Position numbers and translations under genes: made by a program
Source of the DNA: Phoronis australis
Taxonomy: Eukaryota > Phoronida > Phoronidae
Reading direction: 5' to 3'
Assembly (NCBI GenBank): GCA_002633005.1
Contig: NMRA01000185.1
Coordinates: 15,001-50,576, forward strand
DNA length: 35,576 nt
In this document: in pieces, positions 19,301-30,900 of the stretch
Numbering within the stretch: position 1 is the first letter of the stretch
Layout of the letters: every line of letters starts with the position of its first letter
Notes under the pieces: model-generated
Databases searched by the model: none
What the model saw: the letters and a program-made list of their open reading frames with translations, nothing else
What the model was told of the DNA's origin: nothing

Positions 19301-22300
19301 CTGTAAGAATAATTTCAGACACTGGATTGGACCTTTCCCCCAAGACAATTCTCATCAGTGTTTTAAACTGATTAGCCAACTGTCAAACGCTGCAAACGAA
19401 ACTCAAGTCTAGTGCTCAGGTATTGACTCTAGTAGCCACAACAATGTTAGCAGTTGTAAGTTTAAAGAGGTTGTAGTTTGGAATAGGAATCTAAATTGAA
19501 CCCATACCCCACCGTGACTATTAAAAGTGTGTGATACCAACAAAAGTGCTAAACTTAGTCGACAACAGATACCGTGTGCTTTTTCAAACAGTTCTAAACC
19601 AGGAAGGAAATAAACTCTGTTCATCATTACTTCCAGTGTCATCTCACCAGAAAAATTAGCAATATGAGCCACTTCATGCCGAGCTGCACACATTGGTGTC
19701 CAAGAATATTTTTAACTCTTTAATAAAGCACACTTATCGTTCCTCTTCCATTGTGTTGCCCTGATGTAATAATATCCAATAAAATGCACGGTTGTTCAAT
19801 AACTGCCAAGATTTATCTTCAAATACCGGTCATACCAGCATTTCCAAAAATAATATATATATATATATATATGCTGCTTTATTTTTTGCGGCAGCCAAGG
19901 GGGGGGGCGGCCCCCTGGGCCCCCCCTGAATTCGCCTATGTCTTCATGCACGCGACTTACCAGGAGGGAGACATAGGGCGACACAATCTGGCCGACACGT
20001 GAGCACGTGGAGCTGACGCCCAGGCCAACGTTACGATAACTGGTCGGGTAGAGTTCAGGAGTGTACACAAACACCATTGCGAAGACAGATGAGACGGCGA
20101 ATTTTCCGATCATAGAGAATATAGTCACAAGCCAACCATAACCTGCAGATTCACACACAAACAGACAAACAGACGGTTAATTGTGCCGTAGGTATGTATT
20201 CTTGTCAAAACAATTTTAAGTAGCTTTGAGTCAATCAGCTGACAAAGTAATTACTGAAATGATTCTCCGCTGTTAAGCTGTCTTAACTGAAGCGCTTTGG
20301 GATTTTAATTGTGGTGATGTTGTAAAAACATTACCACGTTTATCCGGTCCTGGACTGTTACCGAATGAGCCACTCAAGTCACTGGCTGTGTGTGCATGGT
20401 CATTTTCGAATTTTAGGAAAGGACAACCACTAAAGCGTTTTCTTGAGTCACCAGTGGCTTCGTTGTTTTTGTTTAGAAATTGTAGCGACTTTGTATAATA
20501 ATTGATTGTGATTAATTTATTGACTCTGGACACACTCTTCAGTTTGAACACTGTTTTTCCAAAGGCAAACGACGAACATATATGTACCAGCCTCCCATTC
20601 AGTAACGCTAGGACCTCGCTAAAAAGTGAGACTTCGCGAGATTACGAGAGATGTTGCGGTGTATTTCAAATGAGAGCACGTGACGTTGGCTAGATTTTAG
20701 CTAGGTCCTAGCAAAGGTCCTAGCGTAACTGAAAGCACGCCTGGTATGAGCCGGACGTTGTTAAGATAACATACCATAAAATCACTAAGGAATAAGTTCA
20801 GGTCACATTGATGGAGAACAGCACGGGCACATGAAAATTAACGATAGACCTGCCTCCCGTTCAGTAACGCAAGGACTTATGCTAGGACCTAGGTAAAACC
20901 TAGCCAGTCACGTGTTCTTATTTACAGTGCACGGCAATATCTCACATATAATCTCGCGAAGTCTTGCTTTTAAGCGAGGTCCTAGCGTTTCTGAACAGGA
21001 GGCACTATTGTAGGCTCAGGTGATACCTACCTTCTGGTATGGCCACAGATATACACAAAGCTGCCACACCAATCATAAAGGCCGAGAACACGGACCATCT
21101 CCGACCCAGACGACTCCGTAAAGTAAACCACGTGACTAAATAGGCAGGCAATTCTACGGCACCAGAAATGGCCACGTTGATGTAAAGGTCTCCGCTTAGA
21201 TTCGATGTGTTGTATGATATTCCATAAAACAAGACATTTGTGTTAAACCTGAAATTACACAAACATCCATGTATCGTGTCCATATAAAGATAAACTTGAA
21301 GTAATGATATTTAAATAAGAGGGGTTGTATATCAAAAACGACTGCACTTGATTCACTCAACTGCTTCAGCAAGATCAACCGAAGACATCGGATTGGTTTG
21401 TAAGCCAGAAATCCTCATCCAGAACCAAACAGATGTCTTAGCCAGTTGACCCGGCTGAAGCGGCAGAGTAAGTATTAGGGTACAAATTTGTGCTTACAGA
21501 AAGCTACCACGGACAGCTTTCAGTGAAATCAGTTTTGTTTACTCGACATTTTCCTTCTATTCTGTGAACTAGAAAACATGAGAGCATTGGCCCATTACTG
21601 GCTACGTATCGTTTTTTACCGCGTATACCGCATACCGGGATTTTCCGTAGATAAGCCCATGGGCGTGTATTCCGCGGAAAATGAAAATTTGCAGGCGTCA
21701 AATAAACCGCCCGGCCGTTTATTCGGAAAAGGAGGGTCTGTAAACGGAAGTTCTTAGTTTGCTGACTTTGACATTTTTATTAGAAACTGTGTTTTTCAAT
21801 TTTACGTTACTAAGGGCATAATTCGTCAACCCCTTGTTCGCTTTTATATGTAAATGCTACATAAAACTAAATTTTTGACAAAAAGTTGACTGGGAGTGGG
21901 CTTTTAAGAGGACATTTTCCGAACAAACGTCCCACTATCTGAACACTCGACACCAGAAGTTGTAACACCAAATAAAGGCCCATGGGCGTTTATTTGGCAT
22001 AATTTTCCGAATTAACGCCTATGTACGTTTCATCGGGTGGACTTATCTATGGAAAACCCTGGTACCGAAAAGCAAGTGGCGAGCCGATTTTTTAAAACAT
22101 CCTGAATATTATTTCCTCGAGTGGTCCTGGTTTATAGTTTTAGGCTGAGTTTACCATTGTCTATGACCAGATAATTTCACGCTTCGTTACGGCGTTTTCC
22201 CGTTGCTCCCAACTTGTTCGATTCTATAGCCCAACGACATGTTGGGAAGATCACCCCTGTAGCCAATATCTTACACGACTGAGTAACTCCATTCTGGCAT

Positions 22301-25300
22301 TTAGGTTCGGAGGACCGGCTCTCTTTTGTTCGATAATTGCTCTAATCTCCGAACAGATTGTATCTAGCCTGACTGGGCTGTGCTACTAAAAATGAAAGTT
22401 AAGTTACAACATCTTTGAACTTACATAAACCAATAGCATTTCTGATTTCCTTGTCAAATGCTGACAAAGGAGCCATATGTTATCGCACGTTCAGAACCCC
22501 TCACGTCTGGAAAAGTCACTGAACGACAGAACGCCGCCATGTATTGTGTGTATCCGCCCTGGACACAGGAGGATTTGTAGCCTATGTTCTGTGATGTTGC
22601 ATGAAACCGCAATGGTGCAAAATGGATTAGCGACAATTTGTAGAGGGGTCATAAATTCAGTAGCCACGTGCAAATTCCTTTACTTGCACTCGTTGGTTCC
22701 CTGCGTGCCGCTAAGAGGTCGGTAGCCAGCATGCAAGTATCACTTCCTCGGGAATTTTTTTTATACCGGCGTTTCTGATTGTCTGGTCAAATCCTCAACA
22801 GGCAGCGCTTTATGGAAACAAACTGGCATGACTGATGGACTGAAGTGTAAATGTGGTCTGTTTTACAGACAAATCGGTGCTTCACATTTATGTTCAAGAA
22901 ATCTGAATCCCAGAAATTGTGGCTGCGCCTTTTCGGAGTGCATCTTTTCGCTACTGTCGACGACTTTTGTTTACGATGCTGTCCTGTATTCGTACAGTAT
23001 GCCACAACACCGCACCTGTTAAATCGGTCAGAAATGTTTATTGTACATGTATGTTCTTCAAGCACGCGGCTATTGAACATTATTGCAGAAATGAAATAGT
23101 TGCTGCTACGCCACTTGCATGACGAGGCTAAAAATCGTTCATAGTCCGCAATTTTTCACGTTGTTGTAAAGCTAACCAATGACTGCCGACGTTACACCAA
23201 CCAATGTTAAAGCGCGTGCTACTGCGTGATACCTGCGTGCTGGCTAGGCACGAGGGGAACCAGCGAGTTCTTTGCACAGATATCATTGGTATAAACAAAG
23301 CAGTCATTCCAAACCATTGCTTCGTATACATCACACTCTACTAGGCACACGTTGAATCATAACCGGAAGCTTTAGGCCTAAACAAAAGGCGTGCGTTCAG
23401 TAGACGCTCGGACCTACGCTAGGATCTAGCTAAAATCTAGTCAAGGTCACGTGTTCTCATTAAAAATACACGACAACATCTCACGTAATCTCGCGAAGTC
23501 TTGCTTTTTAGCGAGGTCCTAGCGTTACTGAACGGGAGGCAGGTAACCGTCTGAGTTCCAATACCTTTTCCGAAGCAGATGATGGTATTGGGAGATCTCT
23601 GAGAAGTGACCATGCATTTCAACTTTTATGTTCAAAAACTGAATAACAAGTCCGCCTTTAACGCTTAATATAAACGTTCTTCTAGGCAGCTACCTACAGA
23701 TGCGTTCTGTAGCATATCTTACCACATCAAACAGCTTACAAGTGTAAAAACAACCATGTAGTCGGATTTCGACAGATCCAACAGGGTTACGTCCGCCTGT
23801 CCCTAAAAACAAATACCTTTTGAATCACAAGTCGACTTTCGACAGGGATTGTTTCATGTTTAGTGTCTTAAAGATTATCAACGACCTTAATTTTTATAAT
23901 GAATATTTTGGGAAGTTGCAAATTTATCTCCTATTTCTAATTCACAGAACCCCTAGCATGCGCACACCCAGCCTAAAATATAGGGGGGTTCGAATTTCTC
24001 GGTATGGGGAACTTTTAGTGAACAAAATCAACGAGGACTAAAAAAACAGGGCCACTAGGTTCAGGCCTAGGAATTGTGCATTTGCGCCGATTTCCTGTGT
24101 CCTTTGTGGGCTTTTGTGTCGTTTACTTGGACTTTTTTCACTGAGGCGGACCTTCTTGCCCAATTTGCCAAATTGGGGGGCTTGTTTGAGCATGAGTGGT
24201 AGGCCTATCTGGCAATGTACATTTAGACTGTACGTAGCCGCGTGGCAAACGCAAACAATAAATTATTGGTGTAGGCCAGGTTTGGCGGTAGTTTTCAGTG
24301 GCGGATTTAGAGGGGGGCCAAGGGGGCTATGGCCCCCCCTAAAATTCTCCAAGATTCTATTGGGCAGTTCGGGAGTGNCCCCCCTAACTCAACATCCTGG
24401 ATCCGCCCATAGTTTTGACGTATGCAATGCAAGAAGGTTCAATGAATCTCGTTTGCTTTTGTTTGCGAATCAGCAAAGTCCAATAGTTCTACTGTAGATT
24501 TTATGTTCTTCAAAATGGCGGTTCCCTGTAGCAGTGCTGCATTACAGTGCAGCACTTAAACTATTATAAGGAATCTTTTGCAATTTCGGGTAGACCTAAA
24601 AAAAACGATTGGATGGCAGCTCGTTTGTGCCTCATTTGCGGAGTTTGTGTAAATTTACTTTCATAATCCCGCGGGGTTGATTCGTATCGAGCATTAGCAG
24701 AGAAATGTTTGGTTTGAGCTGAAACGTGCCTCTTTTACTTTTTGCTACTTTTTCTGAACCTCAATTCCTTTTCGGTGGAACTGAAGGGACCAAGGATATA
24801 TGACAAAATAAAGTTTCTGAGATCATGTGGCGCAGTGCTTTTGAGGTGAAACCCTTGCCCCGGACATGAATTTCGAAAATCCTCCTGCAGGATTTGCGCT
24901 TGCAAGCTAGGACGCAGAGTGATTCGAATAAGGTGAAGGGGCGTCAGGTCCTTCCGTGTACGTATTCATCTGCGATGAATAATGACAGTAATGTATTTCA
25001 TATGTAATGTTTAACACGTATACGTTAGAGTACACCATGGTTGTTGGAATTTCGTCAGTCGATCTATAAATTACCTTTTCATCGAATGCATGAACCTTCA
25101 TAGTGTCGTCGTCATACGCGACACCATTGGTTCTGGCCATGGCTTTGAGGATATCAGCTGCTTCTCTTGTTCGCTTCTTCCTTAACAACCAACGTGGAGA
25201 CTCAGGGGTCAACCTGAAAAGGGCCATTGGTTGGGAAAAGTGAGTTGCTTTGCATCGTTAGCTCTTTATTTCAAATTGTATGAGTATAAACTTGAACCTG

Positions 25301-27863
25301 TCCTCCTTCTTACTTTCTGCTTGAGTTTGAAATCAGAAAATAATTAATTAAGCTTGTCTAACTAGATTCAAATTAGCTTTGCCTCGCTAACATCGGTATC
25401 AATAATCAATTAGAATTGGGATTAAATTTAAAACCGTAGTTTGGAAGGACTGGCCAGCCGAGTAGCAGGAGCCCCGGGCAAAACAGTGCTCAGAGACCCC
25501 TACCAGCTGCTTATAGGAAAAATCGTAAAAATGGGCACTTCAGCCAGAATCACAGTACACCAAAAATAATCAACACAGGCATTAGGTTAATATAATCCGG
25601 AACTGACTTTGAATAAGAATCTTTCGTATTCAAACGCCAATTACTGACCCAGTCTAGTAATAATCTTCATCAGCGACTAAATACTAAATAGCTGGAAACC
25701 TTATTTTTTAACTTCAGGTGTGTACCAAAAAATGTCCGCGAACTTTAACAAACACAATATTCACTTTATAATCTTCCAAAAATTGAAAAAATCTTAAATG
25801 GTAAGTTGAATTTTGAATTGCATGTTTTCCACAAAATGGCAGGTAAAGCACCATTGTTACTGTTTGTAATTTAGAAAGATTGACGGTAAAGACACGTAAC
25901 TGGAAGATTATACAAAACATGTTCCTGTTTTACTGATATCTTTCGGCTGATGAAACTCGTCCAGCAGTTCTACATTGTTGAAAACAAAGGAAAGAGTATT
26001 CTTTAAGCGCAAATTTTTTTCCATAGACAAAAAGTTGAGCACTCGAAACACATTCCATCGTCGCGACCCTAATGACGTTCACCTTATCGAAGGCCAAAGG
26101 TCACCTACGTCGATTAAAGTGGAACAAAACACGTTTGCCATGGAATATTCTGATAGCGTTTCATATCGTCGGGCACAATTGTGAACCGCAGTTCTCGTAT
26201 CGCCAGGATTATGAGTGACGGCTTAGCTGACCAATCAGAACGCAGCATTCTTGACACACTTTCATTTCCAAGCCGCCATTTTACCCGACAAACAACACGT
26301 TGCCGGGTAAAACTTGGTGTTTTTTGTAGACATTGCGCAAGGGGGCGGAATTTGTGATTGGTCAATTGTAAGTGCACGAAGGCTGAGGTTCACATGTTTA
26401 ATCAGTTTCACCCTATGCTACATGAAACAGCAAACAAAAAGCTTTATCTGGCAAAACCAGGCGTGCGTTCAGTAGACGCTAGGACCTATGCTAGGACCTA
26501 GCTAAAACCTAGTCAAAGTCACGTGCTCTCATTTAAAATGCACGGCAATATCTCACGTAATCTCGCGAAGTCTTGCTTTTTAGCGAGGTCCTAGCGTTAC
26601 TGAACAGGAGGCAGGTTTAGTAAAAAAACAGCATTTGGCTCTCGGACTAAGACCACAGAACTCTAGCCAACTTCGATCTCGCGTTGCTGAGGATGCGCTG
26701 GGCATGCGTAGATTTTGTTTGTTTCGGTGTTGGTTCTTGCTATGGAATTTACTGTCACTAAAACTTTTCGCAACTCCGTCGTTCTTCAACTGAATTGCAT
26801 AAGAGTTATAATATTAGAAAGCCCTTTATCAGATGGTGTATGGTTACACCAAAAGCAAAAGATAAATAGTTTAATTCATGAATAAATATCATTCCCCATA
26901 CCTGACGGGTTTGAAAAAAACAATTCTTAAAACCAACAGTGTTACCAAAATGCAAAAAATAACTGGCTGTAATAGTAACTTATAAAAGGAAATGAACCAG
27001 TTAGGTTACATAAATGACAAGTTAAACCAGCAGGGAAATTTCAGTGATTCAAAACGCTTCTACCTTATATAGACAAAGATTTTAGAACGTTGATACCTCA
27101 CAGCTGCTTTGAAGAATTTAGTCAGGCATTCATCCAAAAATATACATCTTTACACATTAATTGGACCTTTGGTGCCTCATAATACAGTAAGTCATTCTTC
27201 AATAAAAAATAAAAATCAGGATGCAGTGACATTTACAAAAAATGTGTTAATCTAATTACTCCAACTATCAATTCGAAATTTTCTGATAAAGGGTTTGAAT
27301 TGAAAAGCGGATCTTTCGGATAAATGGCGAGACATCTGGGTCTAAGCCAAAAGACAAGGTTGAAACGTTCGGCATAACACACAAAAACGTTCTGGCAGCG
27401 TTTTTCCCGGAATGGGAGACGTAACACCCAAAAGTGTCCGATGGCGTTTCTTTAGTCAAATGGGAAATTGGGGTGCCGCAATATCCCATGCAATGTCCCG
27501 TTTTTTAGTCAAATGAGAAAATGTGGCTATGTCGCGTGAGAAATTACAACAGCATAACTATATAATAATTTGTCCATTTCGCCGTGTGTCAATTTCATGA
27601 CACGATGGCGGTAAACGTTCAAAAAGTGTGTCGGTCCGTCAATTAGCAAGCATACTGTGCGCAGTCAGCAATACAGGATTCTTTTACAAGGTGGACTTTT
27701 CATTTTTTAAATTTGATTTCACGGCTAGGTAAATACTACAGATAACAGTTGTACTGCTCAGAAATTCATTTAACGAAATCGGTACCTGGGCAATTAACAA
27801 GCAAAAACTGCACAAACGGATTATTATAGAAGCAATAGAAAGGAGAAGTAATATATACATGCC

Positions 27864-27923
<60 letters not shown>

Positions 27924-30900
27924 ACACACAAATGCGCGCGCTGGCGCACACGCACGCACGTAATTAGTAGGTAATAAACTTTTTATCTCAGAAACCAAAT
28001 GTTTCTTTTCTCCGTAAAGTACTGTAACATGACTTTAAAAAACAAAAATGTCTTGTTGGAAAACTGCTGGCATGTAGTTTGATAAGCTGTCGAAAGTGGC
28101 TCTGAAACAAGAGCTGAAAAGATATCAGACGTCAGACTGTTCCCGGCATCCGTCACAGGTCGGTGAGTATAAAGACCAGTCTAATTGTCGGGTTTATAGA
28201 CAAATTTTGGCGATAAATAGAACCGTGCCTTAGGAGCCTAGCTTGATGAACAAAGATGACAAAATGAAAATGAAGCTATGAAATTAGGCTTGATTTGATA
28301 ACTACATAACTCGAGCAAAACAGTCGACCCGACAGCCGGAAATTCACACTGCAAACTCTCGCGGTTAGTCTCGGTGTCACATTGGTAATGTGCGGGAATT
28401 GACATCCCACGGGTGAGACCTGGCTTGTATTGCAAGTCAGCGGAACTATTCATTTCTTTACTTCCAGGTAAAAATAAATCGCCGCTACCGATGCCACAAT
28501 CTGCTTTGAATTTGCTAATATCAACTGAAATCAATTATTCCTACTTACAACGCTAAAATCTACTGCTGAACGAGTACAAATTGGTAAGCAATAAATTTTT
28601 TCGAAGAGACCCCTAGAGTCATAATGTGGGATCAACATTACTTTGGGAAAATAGACGATTCCACGGAGAGTCTTTCGAAGGTCCCCAGTACTCAATTAGA
28701 AGCCGTAATCGTGGCCTTACAAGCATCATAAAAATACATTTAATAAATTATGCAGTGAGCTACTTCAAACATTTTAAATGAAGTAAAGCCATAGGGGATC
28801 TTGTGTCAGAAAGGCGCGCCTCTGCTTTGGGTGGTCCTGAGTCACATACACCTTAGTTAGCTTATAAGCCTAGTAAACCCTGCTTTTTGTTTTTACAAGG
28901 TAAGGTTATATTCCCGACGCTAACATGCACGACTTTCTGGCAAGTCTCAACGCATGTGCATCGCCATAAGGTCGCTAAGCTCGTGAGGCAAGTAGATCTA
29001 CCTCCGCCGTGGGCCCATGCGTTAAAGCATCCCTGTTGATCGGCACCGCGATTTTCAATTGCGTTTTTCACTCGAAAATGTTCAATTTGTTCTTTGTGTC
29101 AACGGAAATAAAATCCTGGATGCACATCACTACGAGGGACATAGTCCAGCTTTTGACAATAATCTTCAACTAAGAATTCCGCACACTAAGTTATTTTTGC
29201 TTTGACCACTTTTTTATACTCAAGTCAACTTTTATACGACGGCATTTTACAGCTCCCTTTTCAGAGTTCGCACGTGCAATGTCCTTGTAGAAACCTAGCG
29301 TTGTCAAGGAACATTGATCCTCTGTTTTTCGCTGGCATCATTATCCGCAGCCTCCGTGGCCTAAAGGACAAGGCACCGGCCTCCTAATGAGAATACAGGC
29401 AAATGAGACAGCCGGGGATTGCGGGTTCGAGTCCCGTCGGAGGTGTATGTACAGTTTTTTACGCTATAAGCACTTATAAAAATAGTGGCATGTGGTTGAA
29501 AGACCTTAAAAGTGCCTCTACAAAGGTGACGAATAATGTTTTTGTACTGCCCTACGTCACCTAAGCTGAACATAGGCTTCGCAATGGCATGGACTAGCCA
29601 GGTCGTGCTTAATGAAGAAGGGATTCATTAGAATTAGGTCCCTATATATTTAGTGGGTTAAAGTTTTTGTTTGTCTGTCTTTGTAAAAGAGGCCCCAATG
29701 AACGTAAAGAAATGTTCAATTATCTAATTTAGGCCCTAACATCCCTCTCAACGTCCAAAAATTGTGGTATTTTCCTTTGGCTTACCAAATGCATAATCCA
29801 ATAAAAATCCCTAGAGGGCAGAAGAGAATAAGCTGCAGAGCCTTCCAGTCCCTCACGAAGTAGGCTATTCCGTCGAGGAGCAGGAAACCGACGCACCAAT
29901 ACACGTTGGCGATTGAACCGGCAAATACCCTCCACGAGACGCCAACTAGCTCCAGACCTGGATTACGACAGAACATTTTATTTTTGAGATGCACAAACAT
30001 TTTTGGATTGTCCAATTTTTTTAGGGCATGAAGCTTTCAGTGAGTGAGTGTTGTGCTTAATGTGTTTTGCCTAAGAAATTAAAGGAGCGCGATTTGTTTC
30101 GTAGTTGGTCTAACAGAGATGTCGCAACTTTAAAAATATGCAATCTTTACAATCGACAAAGTGGAAAAAGGGTAAGTGAGGGAAACGCAAATGATCCTTG
30201 CGATGTCGAAACCGCTTACCTAATATAAAAGCACTCTGCAGAGCTCCCATTGTCCCAGCGTTAATCACTACCACGCAGATGGAGTAAACTATGACATTTG
30301 GAGAGAAAGTGCCGAGGATACCGACAACGAAGGCCATCGACGACGCGATGATGAGAGAACGCTTCCTTCCCATTCTGAAAATCGACCATAACTACTTTAG
30401 CGAAGACAGGAAGTGTGAATGAGTGACGTGTAGAAGTGAATATCTAGGAGAGGACTCAAATTAAGGTTAAACTAAATGTTCTATGTTCTGTCGATTTTGA
30501 CAGCTATTAAGTTCTAAGTGAGATACCCTCGTGGTCAGTTATTCACCCCTGTTAAACAATAGTGGCTAAAACTAAATTTCGTTACGGCATCACGTGACCA
30601 TCGTGTGTTACCTACAAAACAAGTAAGATTTTGTTATCAAGTTCACAAAGAAATTACTACTTTTCTAATTCTCAACGCAAAATATTTAAATTACGAAAAT
30701 ATTACTACTAACGTCATCATACACAATAAATGTGTTTAATATAAAATAAAATGTTTACTAACAGGCACGTGAGAGAAATCTGAAACATTTGAAGAATGCC
30801 TCAGGCTTACTGTCACTAAAAATGCGCGGCTTAGTCAGTTGAAGAGAAAACAAGAAACTAGGGCAAAATGTATTTACAACTCCTTTGACTTACTTGTCAG

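Larger units (their letters stand above)
19301..19960 (-). other. SLC22 intron with GC-rich repeat near the donor
   Basis: A 660-bp intron. It holds a TA microsatellite (19853-19872) and a G/C-rich element remnant (19886-19938) that starts about 22 bp after the exon's donor site. Confidence 0.6.
20143..21030 (-). other. SLC22 intron with two copies of the 152-bp element
   Basis: An 888-bp intron holding element copies at 20590-20743 and 20852-21003 in opposite orientations. Nothing else was recognised. Confidence 0.65.
21249..23722 (-). other. SLC22 intron carrying three element copies
   Basis: A 2.5-kb intron holding the 433-bp inverted-repeat element (21632-22064), a ~576-bp element copy (22689-23264) and copy 3 of the 152-bp element (23389-23540). 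Confidence 0.65.
23803..25074 (-). other. SLC22 intron with two repeat insertions
   Basis: A 1.27-kb intron holding a copy of the dispersed ~245-bp repeat (23956-24195) and a 114-bp element with target duplication (24296-24409). The open frame across 24114-24497 is made of these repeats. Confidence 0.6.
25214..29785 (-). other. Largest SLC22 intron in the window (4.6 kb), hosts a tRNA gene
   Basis: Contains copy 4 of the 152-bp element, a CA microsatellite (27866-27930) and the plus-strand tRNA-Arg gene at 29350-29445. No further exon is needed between the flanking SLC22 exons, because their phases join. Confidence 0.65.

Noticed and set aside
22689-23264. THAP-like zinc finger in the ~576-bp element (C-x5-C, then C and H about 42 residues later)
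   Set aside because: Spacing is off the THAP pattern, and the later Cys is lost in the second copy, so it is probably chance.
27684-27998. Minus-strand frames with long Cys-Val runs
   Set aside because: They are the translated CA microsatellite.
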